Source: Rhodocyclaceae bacterium (lineage in GTDB: Bacteria; Pseudomonadota; Gammaproteobacteria; Burkholderiales; Rhodocyclaceae). Taken from it: a DNA stretch of 14,549 nucleotides. Position 1 is the first letter of the stretch. Each line of letters starts with the position of its first letter. The position numbers were made by a program, and so were the translations under genes. Below are positions 1-8,328 of the stretch, piece by piece. The notes beneath the pieces are model-generated. The model was not told where the DNA came from and searched no databases. It saw only the letters and a program-made list of their open reading frames with translations. Location: NCBI GenBank assembly GCA_017444505.1, contig JAFSWK010000267.1, positions 1 to 14,549 on the forward strand, in the 5' to 3' direction.

Positions 1-1418
1 CCCAGTGTCATGGTAAAGGCCAGCACCCAGGTTTGCAGGTCATTGAACGTGCTGTAATTGGACATCGGACCAATCAGGTCCATACCCGGACCGGTGTTGT
101 TGATGCAGGCGATGACGGCGGAAAAGGCGGTAATGGGCGAAGCGCCAAGGAAGGTCATGATCAGTGTCAGCGTCACAATGCTAACCATGTACATAAAGCT
201 GAAACCCAGCACGGCATACAGCACATTTTCCGCCACCGGCGTTTTGCTGATACGCACGGGATAAACAACATTGGGATGCAGCGAACGGATAATTTCCCGA
301 TATACCTGTTTGTAGAGAATAATGGCGCGTATCAGTTTGATGCCGCCGCCGGTAGAACCGGAGCAGGAAACAAAACTGCCAAGAAACAGCAGCCAGAGCT
401 GGGCAAACACCGGCCACTGGGTGTAATCCTGCGTGGTCAGCCCCAGTGAGGTGGCAATGGAGACGACGTGAAAGGTGGCATAACGCATGGCTTCAAGCAG
501 GGCAAGGTGCATGTCGCCAAAGCTCAGATAGCAGCCCAGCAGCAGCGCGCTCAACAGCAGCACGCCAAGATAGACACGAATTTCGGCATCCTTGAAGTAC
601 GGGTTCAGACTGTGGCGGGTAAGGGCAAGATAATGCGTGGCGTAATTCATGCCTGCGAGCATGGCAAAGAAAACGGTGACGGTTTCAATATGGATGCTAT
701 GAAAATGCGCCAGTGAATCGTTATAGTTGGAAAAACCACCCAGACCGGTAACGGTAAAGGCGTGAATCAGGGCGTCCCAGCCAGTCATGCCGGCGTAATA
801 AAGCGACAGGCCGCAGGCGATGGTGAGAAGAATGTAGGTCAGCCACAATCCCTTGGCGGTTTCAGTGATGCGCGGGGTGAGGCTGGATTCTTTCATCGGT
901 GTGGGCACTTCCACCTTGAAAAGCTGGCGGCCACCAATACCCAGCAGCGGCAGAATGGCAACGACCAGCACGATAATGCCCATGCCGCCAATCCAGTGCA
1001 GAAAGGTGCGCCAGATGTTGAGCGAGCGCGGCAGATTTTCTACATCCAGCAAAACGCTGGCTCCAGTGGCGGTGAGTCCGGAATTGGCTTCAAAATAAGC
1101 GTCGGTAAAGCTGAGATGAACGTCGTTGAACAGCAACGGCAGGGCACCAAAATTGGGCAAAATGAGCCAGACCAGGGCGACGAGCAAAAAGCCGTCGCGG
1201 GCATAGAGGTCGCGCCGTTCCTTCTGGCGCGTAACAAGCCAGATGAGCAGCCCGCACAGGAAGGTAATGTAAAAGGCCGTCTTGAAATGTTCGCTGGCGC
1301 CATCGTTCAAAATCAGCGAACAGGCCAGCGGAAAAAACATCAACAGGCCAAAAATGGCAATCACAATACCCAGCGCGTTGATGACCGGGAAAGTGCGGCG
1401 GCGAATAAGGGCTGGCAT
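1..1418 (-). CDS. trkH: Trk potassium uptake channel subunit TrkH (3' end cut by window edge)
   Basis: Integral inner-membrane K+ translocating subunit that works with the cytosolic RCK protein TrkA. The leftward frame is open for 472 codons and runs off the window; the family is about 480-490 residues, so only the extreme C-terminus is missing. Four pore-loop repeats are visible: LTATGAS (115-121), TVTGLGGFS (222-230), IATSLGLTT (321-329) and NNTGPGM (440-446), giving filter glycines near 119, 225, 326 and 443. The conserved gating-loop segment SGSTGGGIKLIR lies at 353-364. Hydrophobic segments alternate throughout. The ATG at 1418 overlaps the trkA stop by one base (TGATG), so the two are translationally coupled. 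The third pore loop has Leu where Thr normally precedes the filter Gly. Identification is very secure; ion selectivity is inferred from the family. Confidence 0.96.
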   Translation of the reverse strand, partial: MPALIRRRTFPVINALGIVIAIFGLLMFFPLACSLILNDGASEHFKTAFYITFLCGLLIWLVTRQKERRDLYARDGFLLVALVWLILPNFGALPLLFNDVHLSFTDAYFEANSGLTATGASVLLDVENLPRSLNIWRTFLHWIGGMGIIVLVVAILPLLGIGGRQLFKVEVPTPMKESSLTPRITETAKGLWLTYILLTIACGLSLYYAGMTGWDALIHAFTVTGLGGFSNYNDSLAHFHSIHIETVTVFFAMLAGMNYATHYLALTRHSLNPYFKDAEIRVYLGVLLLSALLLGCYLSFGDMHLALLEAMRYATFHVVSIATSLGLTTQDYTQWPVFAQLWLLFLGSFVSCSGSTGGGIKLIRAIILYKQVYREIIRSLHPNVVYPVRISKTPVAENVLYAVLGFSFMYMVSIVTLTLIMTFLGASPITAFSAVIACINNTGPGMDLIGPMSNYSTFNDLQTWVLAFTMTL

Positions 1419-2815
1419 CAGAAAAATCCGAATCCGACCTGAAAGAGTTTTTCTACTTGCCGCACAAGACGTTTGTGCGGGCAGAAAATGATGACGTGGT
1501 CGTTTTGTTCAATCACCGTATCGTGATGCGCGATGATGACCTGACGTTCCACCTTTTCGTCTTCCAGTTTTTTCTCGCGCATCAGTGCGCCAATCGTCAC
1601 GCCTTTGGGCAAATCAATATCGGCAATGCGGCGGCCAACAATGCGCGATTCGTGATAACTGCCGTGGGCGATGATTTCCAGCGCTTCCGCCGCACCACGG
1701 CGCAGGCTGTGCACGGCAACGACGTCGCCGCGGCGAATGTGGGTGAGCAATGAGCCGATGGAAATCAGCGCCGGTGACAGCGCAATGTCAATCGGCCCGC
1801 CCTGCACCAGTCCGGCATAAACGCGACGGTTAATCAAGGCGATGGTGCGCCGTGCGCCCATGCGCTTGGCCAGTGAGGCAGACATGATATTGTCTTCATC
1901 ATCGTTGGTGAGGGCAACGAAAATGTCTGTTTCTGCAATTCCTTCATTTTCAAGAAGTTTTTCATCCGTTGTATCCCCACGCAGGACGAGGCTATTGCTG
2001 AGGATGGGAGCAATCTCTTCGGCGCGGCGGGCGTTGTTTTCCAGTACCTTGACGTTGTATTCGTCTTCAATTTTCATTGCCAGACGGGCACCAATGTTGC
2101 CGCCGCCGCCAATCAGGATGCGCCGCATGGGGCGGTCGACCGGACGAAGCTGGTGAAGTACCTGGCGAATGTTGGCACTGGCGGCGAGCAGAAAGACTTC
2201 GTCGCCGGCAAGAATGGGCGTGTCACCATCGACTTGCAGGCTGAAACCATTGCGGTAGAGGGCAACAATGCGGGCTTCCACGTCGCCAAGATTTTCCGCC
2301 AGCAGACGCACCGGCTGGCCGACAACAGGGCCGCCTTCGATGGCCTGCGCGGCAATGAGACTGATTGTATTATTTGCAAAATCAAGTACTTGAAGCGAAC
2401 CCGGGAAAGAAATCAGGCGGCTGATGTAGTCGGTGACGATTTGTTCCGGACAGAGGGAAAAATCGACGGCGAATTCTTCTGCAATCAGTTTCGGGTATTG
2501 CGAAAATTCGCCTGAACGCAAACGGGCAATGCGCGTAGGCAGGTTGAAAAGCGAACGGGCAACGCGGCAGGCGCACAGGTTGGTTTGGTCGGATTGCGTG
2601 ACGGCAATCAACAAATCCGCCTCTTTGGCACCCGCATCGTGCAGGATGCTGGGCGAGGCGCCATTGCCACAGATGGTGCGCAATTCAAAACGGTCGCGCA
2701 GCAGTTCAAGCTGCTGCGGGTTGGTGTCGACCAGCGTAATGTCGTTGTTTTCGGAAACCAGGCTTTCCGCAACGGAAGAGCCGACCTGTCCGGCGCCGAG
2801 AATGATGATTTTCAA
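1418..2815 (-). CDS. trkA: Trk potassium uptake regulatory subunit TrkA, TTG start
   Basis: Peripheral cytosolic subunit that binds NAD(H)/ATP and gates TrkH. It has 465 residues (E. coli TrkA has 458). There are two tandem RCK modules: Rossmann motif GAGQVG at 7-12 with acidic D30 ending strand 2, and a second motif GGGGNIG at 236-242 with an acidic residue near E259. Each is followed by a TrkA-C-type region (about 140-225 and 365-450). The start codon is TTG at 2815. It is preferred because the product then begins MKIIILGAGQVG, the canonical TrkA N-terminus, and because an AGG lies 8 bases upstream; no in-frame ATG fits. The gene is 39 bases downstream of ntrX and overlaps the trkH start by one base, so it is probably part of the ntrYX-trkAH operon. 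Confidence 0.97.
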   Translation of the reverse strand: MKIIILGAGQVGSSVAESLVSENNDITLVDTNPQQLELLRDRFELRTICGNGASPSILHDAGAKEADLLIAVTQSDQTNLCACRVARSLFNLPTRIARLRSGEFSQYPKLIAEEFAVDFSLCPEQIVTDYISRLISFPGSLQVLDFANNTISLIAAQAIEGGPVVGQPVRLLAENLGDVEARIVALYRNGFSLQVDGDTPILAGDEVFLLAASANIRQVLHQLRPVDRPMRRILIGGGGNIGARLAMKIEDEYNVKVLENNARRAEEIAPILSNSLVLRGDTTDEKLLENEGIAETDIFVALTNDDEDNIMSASLAKRMGARRTIALINRRVYAGLVQGGPIDIALSPALISIGSLLTHIRRGDVVAVHSLRRGAAEALEIIAHGSYHESRIVGRRIADIDLPKGVTIGALMREKKLEDEKVERQVIIAHHDTVIEQNDHVIIFCPHKRLVRQVEKLFQVGFGFF

Positions 2816-2823
2816 GGGAAATA

Positions 2824-2826
2824 CCT
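2824..2826 (-). promoter_or_regulatory. Shine-Dalgarno supporting the TTG start of trkA
   Basis: Read leftward the leader is CAGGTATTTCCC followed by TTG. The AGG core lies 8 bases before the start. It is a short, modest site on a weak start codon, which suggests TrkA is made at limited level relative to its neighbours (inference). Confidence 0.45.
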
Positions 2827-2854
2827 GAAAGTGCTGGTGAGCGAAGCTGCCGTA

Positions 2855-4099
2855 TCAGTCTTCCGAACGGCGGCTGGATTGCAGGTTCAACTGTTTGATT
2901 TTGCGGTACAGGTGGGTGCGTTCCAGACCGCATTTTTCAGCAATGCGGGTCATGTTGCTGCCTTCGGTGCGCAGATGATGCTCGAAATAAAGGCGCTCAA
3001 AGGCTTCGCGCGCTTCGCGCAGCGGTTGATCCAGCGAGATGGTCAGCCCGGCACTGTCTTCACCCGGCGGCAAAATGCGGCGAACATCAGCCAGCGAGAT
3101 TTCTTCTTCCAGCGTGCTCAGTGCCAGCGATTTGATGGCCGCGCGCAATTGCTCGAAACCGCCCGGCCAGCCTTGCGTGCGCAGGGCGTTTTGCGCCGCG
3201 GTGGAAAGTTTGCGCGGCGGTACCTGGTCGCTTTTGATGTAATGCTGCAAAAGCTGATTGGCCAGCTCCGGGATGTCGTCCTGAATGTCGGCCATGCTGG
3301 GCGGGGTGAAACTGACTTCAAAGAGCTGATCCAGCAGCACGGCATCCCAGCCTGCTTCCAGCAGGGCACCGCGGTCTTGCGTGGTGACGACGACCAGGTG
3401 CTGGTTGAAACGCTCCAGCCGTTCCATGGCGAAGGCAAGGTTTTTCTGTTGCAGGCGGGAAAGACGGGAAAGCTCAGGTACGTACAGAATGCCGCCCTGA
3501 CAGGATTGCAGTTGTTGCAGGTTGAGCGGCTGGGCGATGGTGGATAAATCCAGCCAGCCGCTTTGCGTGGCCGGCACGCTGCGCGCGGCCAGTTCGGCAA
3601 TGCTGCCAATGCCGGTGTGCAGCAACAGGGTGCGCGATTTTTCGGCAATCTGCTGCAAGCGGCGGTTCAAATCACGCAGCGTGGAAGAACGCGGGAACAG
3701 GGAAAGCGTGAGAACGGTGTGGGTGCCGGTGGTGGTGGGACGTTGCAGCGCGCCCTTGACGGCGTTGAGCAACTTTTGCAGGGCGATGGGTTTTTCCAGA
3801 TAGTCGATGGCACCGATGCGGGTGGCTTCCACGGCGGTGTCAATCGTGCCGTGGCCAGACATCATGATCACCGGCATGGTGAGCAGGCCGCTGGTGGTCC
3901 ATTCCTTGAGCAGGGTGATGCCGTCGGTATCGGGCATCCAGATGTCGAGCAAGACCAGGTCGGGCCGCGTTTCCTGACGGATGGCGCGCGCCCGCGCGGC
4001 GTTTTCCGCCAGCAGGATGTCGTGGCCTTCGTCACGCAGGATTTCAGAGAGCAGTTCACGGATGCCGATTTCGTCGTCAACGATGAGGATGTTGGCCAT
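2855..4099 (-). CDS. ntrX: NtrX-family response regulator with degenerate AAA+ domain
   Basis: Two-component response regulator paired with NtrY; 414 residues against about 450 or more for ordinary NtrC/NtrX proteins. The receiver domain (about 1-120) is intact: acidic pair D8/D9, phospho-acceptor D52 in LLDIWMPDTDG, and K103 in LEKP. The C-terminal Fis-type helix-turn-helix (about 360-407) ends with GLERTHLYRKIKQL, characteristic of NtrX. The middle (about 135-345) follows the sigma54-activator AAA+ outline, but Walker A is replaced by HTGIGSIAEL with no lysine, Walker B reads GGILYVPEL instead of GGTLFLDE, and no GAFTGA loop can be found. ATPase activity and sigma54 activation are therefore unlikely, and it probably acts as a direct DNA-binding regulator. 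The ATG at 4099 lies inside the ntrY 3' end (23 base overlap). By family it is linked to redox, respiratory or nitrogen control; the target genes here are unknown. Confidence 0.92.
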   Translation of the reverse strand: MANILIVDDEIGIRELLSEILRDEGHDILLAENAARARAIRQETRPDLVLLDIWMPDTDGITLLKEWTTSGLLTMPVIMMSGHGTIDTAVEATRIGAIDYLEKPIALQKLLNAVKGALQRPTTTGTHTVLTLSLFPRSSTLRDLNRRLQQIAEKSRTLLLHTGIGSIAELAARSVPATQSGWLDLSTIAQPLNLQQLQSCQGGILYVPELSRLSRLQQKNLAFAMERLERFNQHLVVVTTQDRGALLEAGWDAVLLDQLFEVSFTPPSMADIQDDIPELANQLLQHYIKSDQVPPRKLSTAAQNALRTQGWPGGFEQLRAAIKSLALSTLEEEISLADVRRILPPGEDSAGLTISLDQPLREAREAFERLYFEHHLRTEGSNMTRIAEKCGLERTHLYRKIKQLNLQSSRRSED

Positions 4100-6254
4100 G
4101 ATGTGTGTCGTCCGTTTCCGGTAGGTACAAGGGTAAGGTCATTGAAATGAAGGCGCCGCCGGTTTCATGGCTATTGCCAATCCGAACTTCGCCGCCATGT
4201 TCGTCGACGATTTTTTTGATAATCGCCAGACCGAGACCGGTGCCCTTGCTCTTGGTGGTGAAATAAGGTTCAAAAGCGCGGGTAAGCAATTCGGGCGGAA
4301 AACCGCTGCCGTTGTCGCAGAAGATCAGACGGGCATGGCGGGCGTCCAGCCGCGTTGCGGTGATTTCGAGTTTCGGCGCAGGATGCTCGGCCAGTGCGTC
4401 TTCCGCATTTTGCAGCAGATTATGAATGATTTGTCGTATTTGTGCTGCATCGGCAAACAGCAACGGCAGATCCGGTTCAAAGTGGGTGACGATGCGCACG
4501 GCGCTGCTTTCATAGAGGTCAAGAATTTCTTGTAGCAGGGCAGCCAGATCCACAGGCAAAAACTTGGGCGTGGGCAGGCGGGCGTAGTCGCGGAAGTCGT
4601 TGACGAGGTTTTTCATCGCCTCGACCTGATTGATGATGGTGGCGGTGGAACGCTCCAGAATCTGCTGGCCTTCCGTATCCAGCCGCGGGGCGAGCTTGTA
4701 ACTGAGCCGTTCGGCAGAGAGCTGGATGGGGGTGAGCGGGTTCTTGATTTCGTGGGCAAGACGACGGGCGACTTCCGCCCAGGCGGCGGTGCGCTGGGCA
4801 AGCACCAGACGGGTGATGTCGTCAAAGACGACGACGTGCCCGCCGCCGCTGACTTCGGGCAGCCGGGCGCCGCGAATGTGCAGGGTTTTATTGCCGTGGT
4901 GGTCTTCGGCCAGACATTCTTCCTGCGCTTCCCATTCGGCGGACGAACTTTGCAGGTGTTCCAGCAAAATGTCGCGCAGGGCGTGCTGGCGCGGCCATTC
5001 GGCCAGCGGCAGGTTTTCAAAGCCTTCCAGCGAATCTTGCAGGATGGCCGCCGCGCCGCGGTTGGCCGCCCGCATGTAAAGCTGGGCGTCAAAGGCGAGC
5101 ACGCCGGTCGACAAGTGCGCGAGGATGCTTTCCAGATAGGCACGCGAGGCTTCGATGGCGTTCTGGTTGCGCACGTTTTGTGCGCGGGCATCCTGCAATT
5201 CGCGCAGCATGTGGTTGAACGATTGCAGCAGGCTGTCGAGTTCCGTGCGCGTGCGCTGCGGCTGCGCGAGGCGAAAACCGAGATTGCCTTGCGCCACCGC
5301 CTGCGTGCCGCGCACTAGGTCAAGCAGCGGCGAGGCAAAACGGCGGGCAAAGAAGAAGGAAATGGCAAAGGCGGAAAGCAGCGCGAGCAGCAGCGTGAGC
5401 GTGAGCGTGAGCTGATAGATGCGGTTTAAGCCTTCGCGGGTGAGGATGATTTGCTGATAATCCTGCCAGGCTTCCTGCACGGCGTTGATATGCTCGGAAA
5501 ACGTGTTGGGCACGGGCTGGGTGATTTGCAGATAGTTTGTCTCGCTGAGCATGGAGCCGGAAAACACCGGCACGATGACACGGATGACATGGCGCGCGCC
5601 ATCGTCGGAACTTTCCACAAGCTGGAAATGGTGACGGCGCGTGCGCGCCTGACGAAGCTGCGCCGGCGTGGGCAGGGAGGGCAACAGGGCAGTGCTGCCG
5701 TCGGAAGCGGTGGTGAGAATCTGGCCGTTGCTGTTGAAATACGCGATGGAGGCCACACCCGCCTGTTCGCGCATACGGTTCAGGGTGATGGCGGAAACCA
5801 GACCCTGTCCTTCAAGGTTCAGCGCGATGCTTTCTGCGTGGGCGCGGGTTTGCTGGACGAGGTAATCCAGCGCGTTCTGGCCAAGGGCAATGCCGCCTTC
5901 CAGGGCGCGGTCGACGCGCACATCAAACCAGTTGTCGATGCTGCGCACGACAAACAGCAGCGAGACCAGATAAATCATCAGCCCCGGCAGCAGCGCAAAG
6001 AGGGCGAAGCGCAAAATAAGGTGCAGCCGGATGCGCGAACCAAAACGACGCTGCCGGTATTCGCGCCAGAGATTGCGCAACTGAATGCCGACCAGCGCAA
6101 ACAGCGAAAGCGCAATGACGCCGCCCAACACCAGCATTTCGCGGTAAAAACGGGTGAATAGATGAATATTCGAGCCGCCCGCCGAAAACAGCACAAGGAA
6201 GAGGACGGCAACGATGCTGACCGTGATGGCGATGACCGTAATGCGCTGGTTCAT
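4077..6254 (-). CDS. ntrY: NtrY-family membrane sensor histidine kinase
   Basis: Partner kinase of NtrX; 725 residues, typical for NtrY. Three N-terminal hydrophobic helices (about 6-26, 38-60, 80-105) precede an extracytoplasmic region (about 108-282). A fourth helix (about 283-303) leads into HAMP (about 304-360) and PAS (about 368-480). The kinase core has the H-box RRLAHEIKNPLTP with phospho-acceptor H501, N-box HNLLQNAEDAL (611-621), G1 DNGSGFP (647-653), F-box FEPYFTTK (661-668) and G2 GTGLGLA (671-677). All catalytic motifs are intact. The ATG at 6254 overlaps the DUF4390 stop by 4 bases (ATGA) and has a strong GGAGG 7 bases upstream. The signal sensed is unknown; the PAS sequence shows no obvious haem-ligand signature that I can identify. 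Three tandem GTGAGC hexamers encode part of the fourth helix. Confidence 0.96.
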   Translation of the reverse strand: MNQRITVIAITVSIVAVLFLVLFSAGGSNIHLFTRFYREMLVLGGVIALSLFALVGIQLRNLWREYRQRRFGSRIRLHLILRFALFALLPGLMIYLVSLLFVVRSIDNWFDVRVDRALEGGIALGQNALDYLVQQTRAHAESIALNLEGQGLVSAITLNRMREQAGVASIAYFNSNGQILTTASDGSTALLPSLPTPAQLRQARTRRHHFQLVESSDDGARHVIRVIVPVFSGSMLSETNYLQITQPVPNTFSEHINAVQEAWQDYQQIILTREGLNRIYQLTLTLTLLLALLSAFAISFFFARRFASPLLDLVRGTQAVAQGNLGFRLAQPQRTRTELDSLLQSFNHMLRELQDARAQNVRNQNAIEASRAYLESILAHLSTGVLAFDAQLYMRAANRGAAAILQDSLEGFENLPLAEWPRQHALRDILLEHLQSSSAEWEAQEECLAEDHHGNKTLHIRGARLPEVSGGGHVVVFDDITRLVLAQRTAAWAEVARRLAHEIKNPLTPIQLSAERLSYKLAPRLDTEGQQILERSTATIINQVEAMKNLVNDFRDYARLPTPKFLPVDLAALLQEILDLYESSAVRIVTHFEPDLPLLFADAAQIRQIIHNLLQNAEDALAEHPAPKLEITATRLDARHARLIFCDNGSGFPPELLTRAFEPYFTTKSKGTGLGLAIIKKIVDEHGGEVRIGNSHETGGAFISMTLPLYLPETDDTHHGQHPHR
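5395..5412. repeat. Three tandem copies of hexamer GTGAGC inside ntrY
   Basis: Positions 5395-5400, 5401-5406 and 5407-5412 are identical GTGAGC units on the plus strand. They encode the alternating Leu-Thr stretch (LTLTLTL) at the start of the last transmembrane helix of NtrY. Because the unit is six bases, slippage would add or remove two residues without breaking the frame. Confidence 0.7.
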
Positions 6255-6943
6255 TGCGCGGCCTCCAGCGGTGTATCAATGTCCCGTTCGGCGGGTGAAA
6301 GCGCGCGTGGCGCGACGCCAAATTCCTGCGTTACCCAGCGGGTGTCAAGCTGCCAGTCAGAATTGGCCAGATTGTCCACCTGGAAGAGGGCAGGCAGATT
6401 GCCGGTTTCGTGGCGAAAGCGCAGGCGAAGAAGGTACTCGTTGTCCGGATTGAGCGCATCGGGTTCCAGCACATTCCAGTTGCGCACGCGCAGCATGGCG
6501 TGGATGGCTTCGTCCAGCGAAGCAAAATGGCGCACGATGCCGCCTTGCGAAAGCCGCCAGTTGCGGGTGATGGTGTGATAGGCGAGGCGGAACTGGATGG
6601 CGCGCAAGGTGATGAGACGGTTTTTCCAGTACCAGCGCGGCTGCTCAATGCGCAGCTTGAAGAGAAAATACAGCGGCACGCCGCGCACGAGCGCATCGCG
6701 CAGGTGTTCGTTGAACTGGACGTTGATGTCGGTATCCAGCAAATAGCCTTCGGGCGACCAGCGGATATGGCTGTTCGTAAAGTAGGCGGGGGGTTCTGCG
6801 GGCGCGGCGGAAGTTTCTGCTTGCTGCGGCTGCTGCTGCGCACGCGCAGGCTGCGCGGCGACAAGCGCGGCCAGAACCGCCAGCAGGCAGGCGAACAAGG
6901 CTGCGCGCGCAGCAAGGAAGTCAGGCTTTTTGCAGCAGGGCAT
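6251..6943 (-). CDS. Exported DUF4390-type protein of the rsmB-ntrY gene cluster
   Basis: Uncharacterised 230-residue protein. The N-terminus has a signal peptide: basic residues (KK, R), the hydrophobic core ALFACLLAVLAALVAA at 15-30, and a plausible cleavage after ARA at 33-35. A short Gln/Pro/Ala-rich linker (36-53) follows, then a single predicted mixed domain with YLLDTDINVQFNEHLRDAL, PLYFLFKLRI and RNWRLSQGG. This arrangement and this position between rsmB and ntrY match the betaproteobacterial DUF4390 family (from memory, not searched). The start at 6943 overlaps the rsmB end by 23 bases; an in-frame ATG four codons upstream (6955) is an alternative. The stop overlaps the ntrY ATG by 4 bases. 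Function is unknown; sitting next to a membrane sensor kinase with an extracytoplasmic domain makes a periplasmic role linked to NtrY signalling possible, but this is guesswork. Confidence 0.85.
   Translation of the reverse strand: MPCCKKPDFLAARAALFACLLAVLAALVAAQPARAQQQPQQAETSAAPAEPPAYFTNSHIRWSPEGYLLDTDINVQFNEHLRDALVRGVPLYFLFKLRIEQPRWYWKNRLITLRAIQFRLAYHTITRNWRLSQGGIVRHFASLDEAIHAMLRVRNWNVLEPDALNPDNEYLLRLRFRHETGNLPALFQVDNLANSDWQLDTRWVTQEFGVAPRALSPAERDIDTPLEAAQ
6262..6266 (-). promoter_or_regulatory. Strong ribosome binding site for ntrY
   Basis: GGAGG on the minus strand, 7 bases before the ntrY ATG, embedded in the last codons of the DUF4390 gene. It fixes the ntrY start and indicates translation re-initiation or coupling across the 4 base ATGA overlap. 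Confidence 0.7.
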
Positions 6944-8279
6944 AGAAAAAACCATCCTGACCGGGGGCGGGAAACAACTGGCCGTCCGCCGCCGGAAAAC
7001 CTTCCAGCGGCAATTGCACGGCATCGCGATGATTGCGGCAGAAATCTTCAATCTGCGCGCGGTTTTCACAGGCAAACAGCGAGCATGTGGCATAGAGCAG
7101 TTTGCCGCCGGATGCGAGCGTGCGCCACAGGGCGCGCAAAATCGCCGCTTGCTGGGCGGTGAAGTTGCGCAGGTCGTCCGCGCGGCGCAGCCATTTGCTG
7201 TCCGGATTGCGGCGCACCACGCCGGAGGCCGAGCAGGGCACATCGGCCAGAATGCGCGCAAACGGTTGCCCGTCCCACCATGTTTCGGGACGGCGGGCGT
7301 CGGCGGTGAGAATCTTTTCGGCGCGCAAACCGAGGCGGTCAAATTGCGGTGCGATGGTCTCGGCACGCGCTGCATCGGCTTCCAGCGCGGTCAGCCGAAT
7401 GTCTGCCCGTTCCAGCAAATGCGCCGCCTTGCCGCCGGGTGCAGCGCAGGCATCGAGCACGCGCTGGCCGTCGCGCACATCCAGCAGCGTTGCGGCGTAC
7501 TGCGCACCGGCATCCTGCACGGAAAACCAGCCGTCGAAAAAATGCGGAATGCGCTCCACCGGACGCGGCTCGTGCAGCAGGATGGCACCGTTTGGCTGGC
7601 GTTCGTGCGTCATGCCTGCTTCTTCCAGCGCGGCGCAGGCGGCGGTCTCATCCGCCTTGCGGCGGTTGATGCGCAAACTCATTGGCGGCTTGCCCTGACA
7701 GGCGGCAAGGATGGCTTGCCAGTGTTCCGGGTAATCCTGCCGCAGCGTATCAATCCACCACTGCGGAAAGGCGTAGCGCGTGGTTTCCTGCTCGTCCAGC
7801 CAGGCGCGCAATTCGGCCTCTTCGCGCTGCACGCGGCGCAGCACGGCATTGACCACGCCTTTGACTGGCGGCAGCAACGCCTCGGCAAGCGACACGGTCT
7901 GATGCACCGTGGTATAGGCGTGTTCCGGCGCGCTCCACAAACGGGGGAGGGCGCACAACAGCGCGCAATGCAGTAACTCGGGCAGCGGCTTTTGCACAAA
8001 GCGGGCGATGAGCGCATCGCCGCGCGCATAGTCGCGCAAGGCATTGGCGGCCAGGTCGCGCACCGCGCCGCGCGTACTCGCAGCCCAAGCGGAGCGTGCC
8101 TGCTGTTGCAGCTCGGTCATCATGGTGGGCAAAGTTTTGCCCGCGCGCACGCCTTGCACGCACTGCGCGGCAAGGTACAGCGAATGCGCCAGACTTTCCG
8201 CAGGCAAGCGTGGCGCCCGCGCGGCAAAGGCGGGCGGTTTGCGACGGGGTGCGTGGGAATGGGCGCGGTGTGCATTCAT
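6921..8279 (-). CDS. rsmB: 16S rRNA (cytosine967-C5)-methyltransferase RsmB
   Basis: S-adenosylmethionine-dependent enzyme that methylates C967 of 16S rRNA. It has 452 residues from the ATG at 8279 (E. coli RsmB has 429). An N-terminal NusB-like RNA-binding helical domain (about 25-155; note VHQTVSLAEALLPPVKGVVNAVLRR) is followed by the Rossmann methyltransferase domain. Motifs are the SAM loop LDACAAPGGKAAHL (275-288), ADVPCSASG (345-353, conserved Cys 349) and YATCS with catalytic Cys 399. The C-terminus ends in the family signature DGFFYALLQKA. A GTG at 8309 would add ten residues and remains possible, but would leave only about 13 bases after the putative promoter start; neither start has a good Shine-Dalgarno. 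The first ~40 residues are Arg/Ala/Pro-rich and unlike the E. coli protein. It heads the downstream operon. Confidence 0.96.
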   Translation of the reverse strand: MNAHRAHSHAPRRKPPAFAARAPRLPAESLAHSLYLAAQCVQGVRAGKTLPTMMTELQQQARSAWAASTRGAVRDLAANALRDYARGDALIARFVQKPLPELLHCALLCALPRLWSAPEHAYTTVHQTVSLAEALLPPVKGVVNAVLRRVQREEAELRAWLDEQETTRYAFPQWWIDTLRQDYPEHWQAILAACQGKPPMSLRINRRKADETAACAALEEAGMTHERQPNGAILLHEPRPVERIPHFFDGWFSVQDAGAQYAATLLDVRDGQRVLDACAAPGGKAAHLLERADIRLTALEADAARAETIAPQFDRLGLRAEKILTADARRPETWWDGQPFARILADVPCSASGVVRRNPDSKWLRRADDLRNFTAQQAAILRALWRTLASGGKLLYATCSLFACENRAQIEDFCRNHRDAVQLPLEGFPAADGQLFPAPGQDGFFYALLQKA

Positions 8280-8328
8280 GGGAAGGTACGTGAGCAGAAA
8301 CGAAGTCACCGTGCGGAAAGGAAGGCGA

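Noticed and set aside
762..1442. A 226-codon plus-strand open frame opposite trkH.
   Set aside because: The opposite strand encodes TrkH with all pore loops; the plus-strand product is low-complexity and Gln/Asn-rich.
3890..3897. GCTGGTGG, identical to E. coli Chi, also seen near 10386.
   Set aside because: Eight-base matches are expected by chance in GC-rich coding DNA, and Chi sequence varies between lineages.
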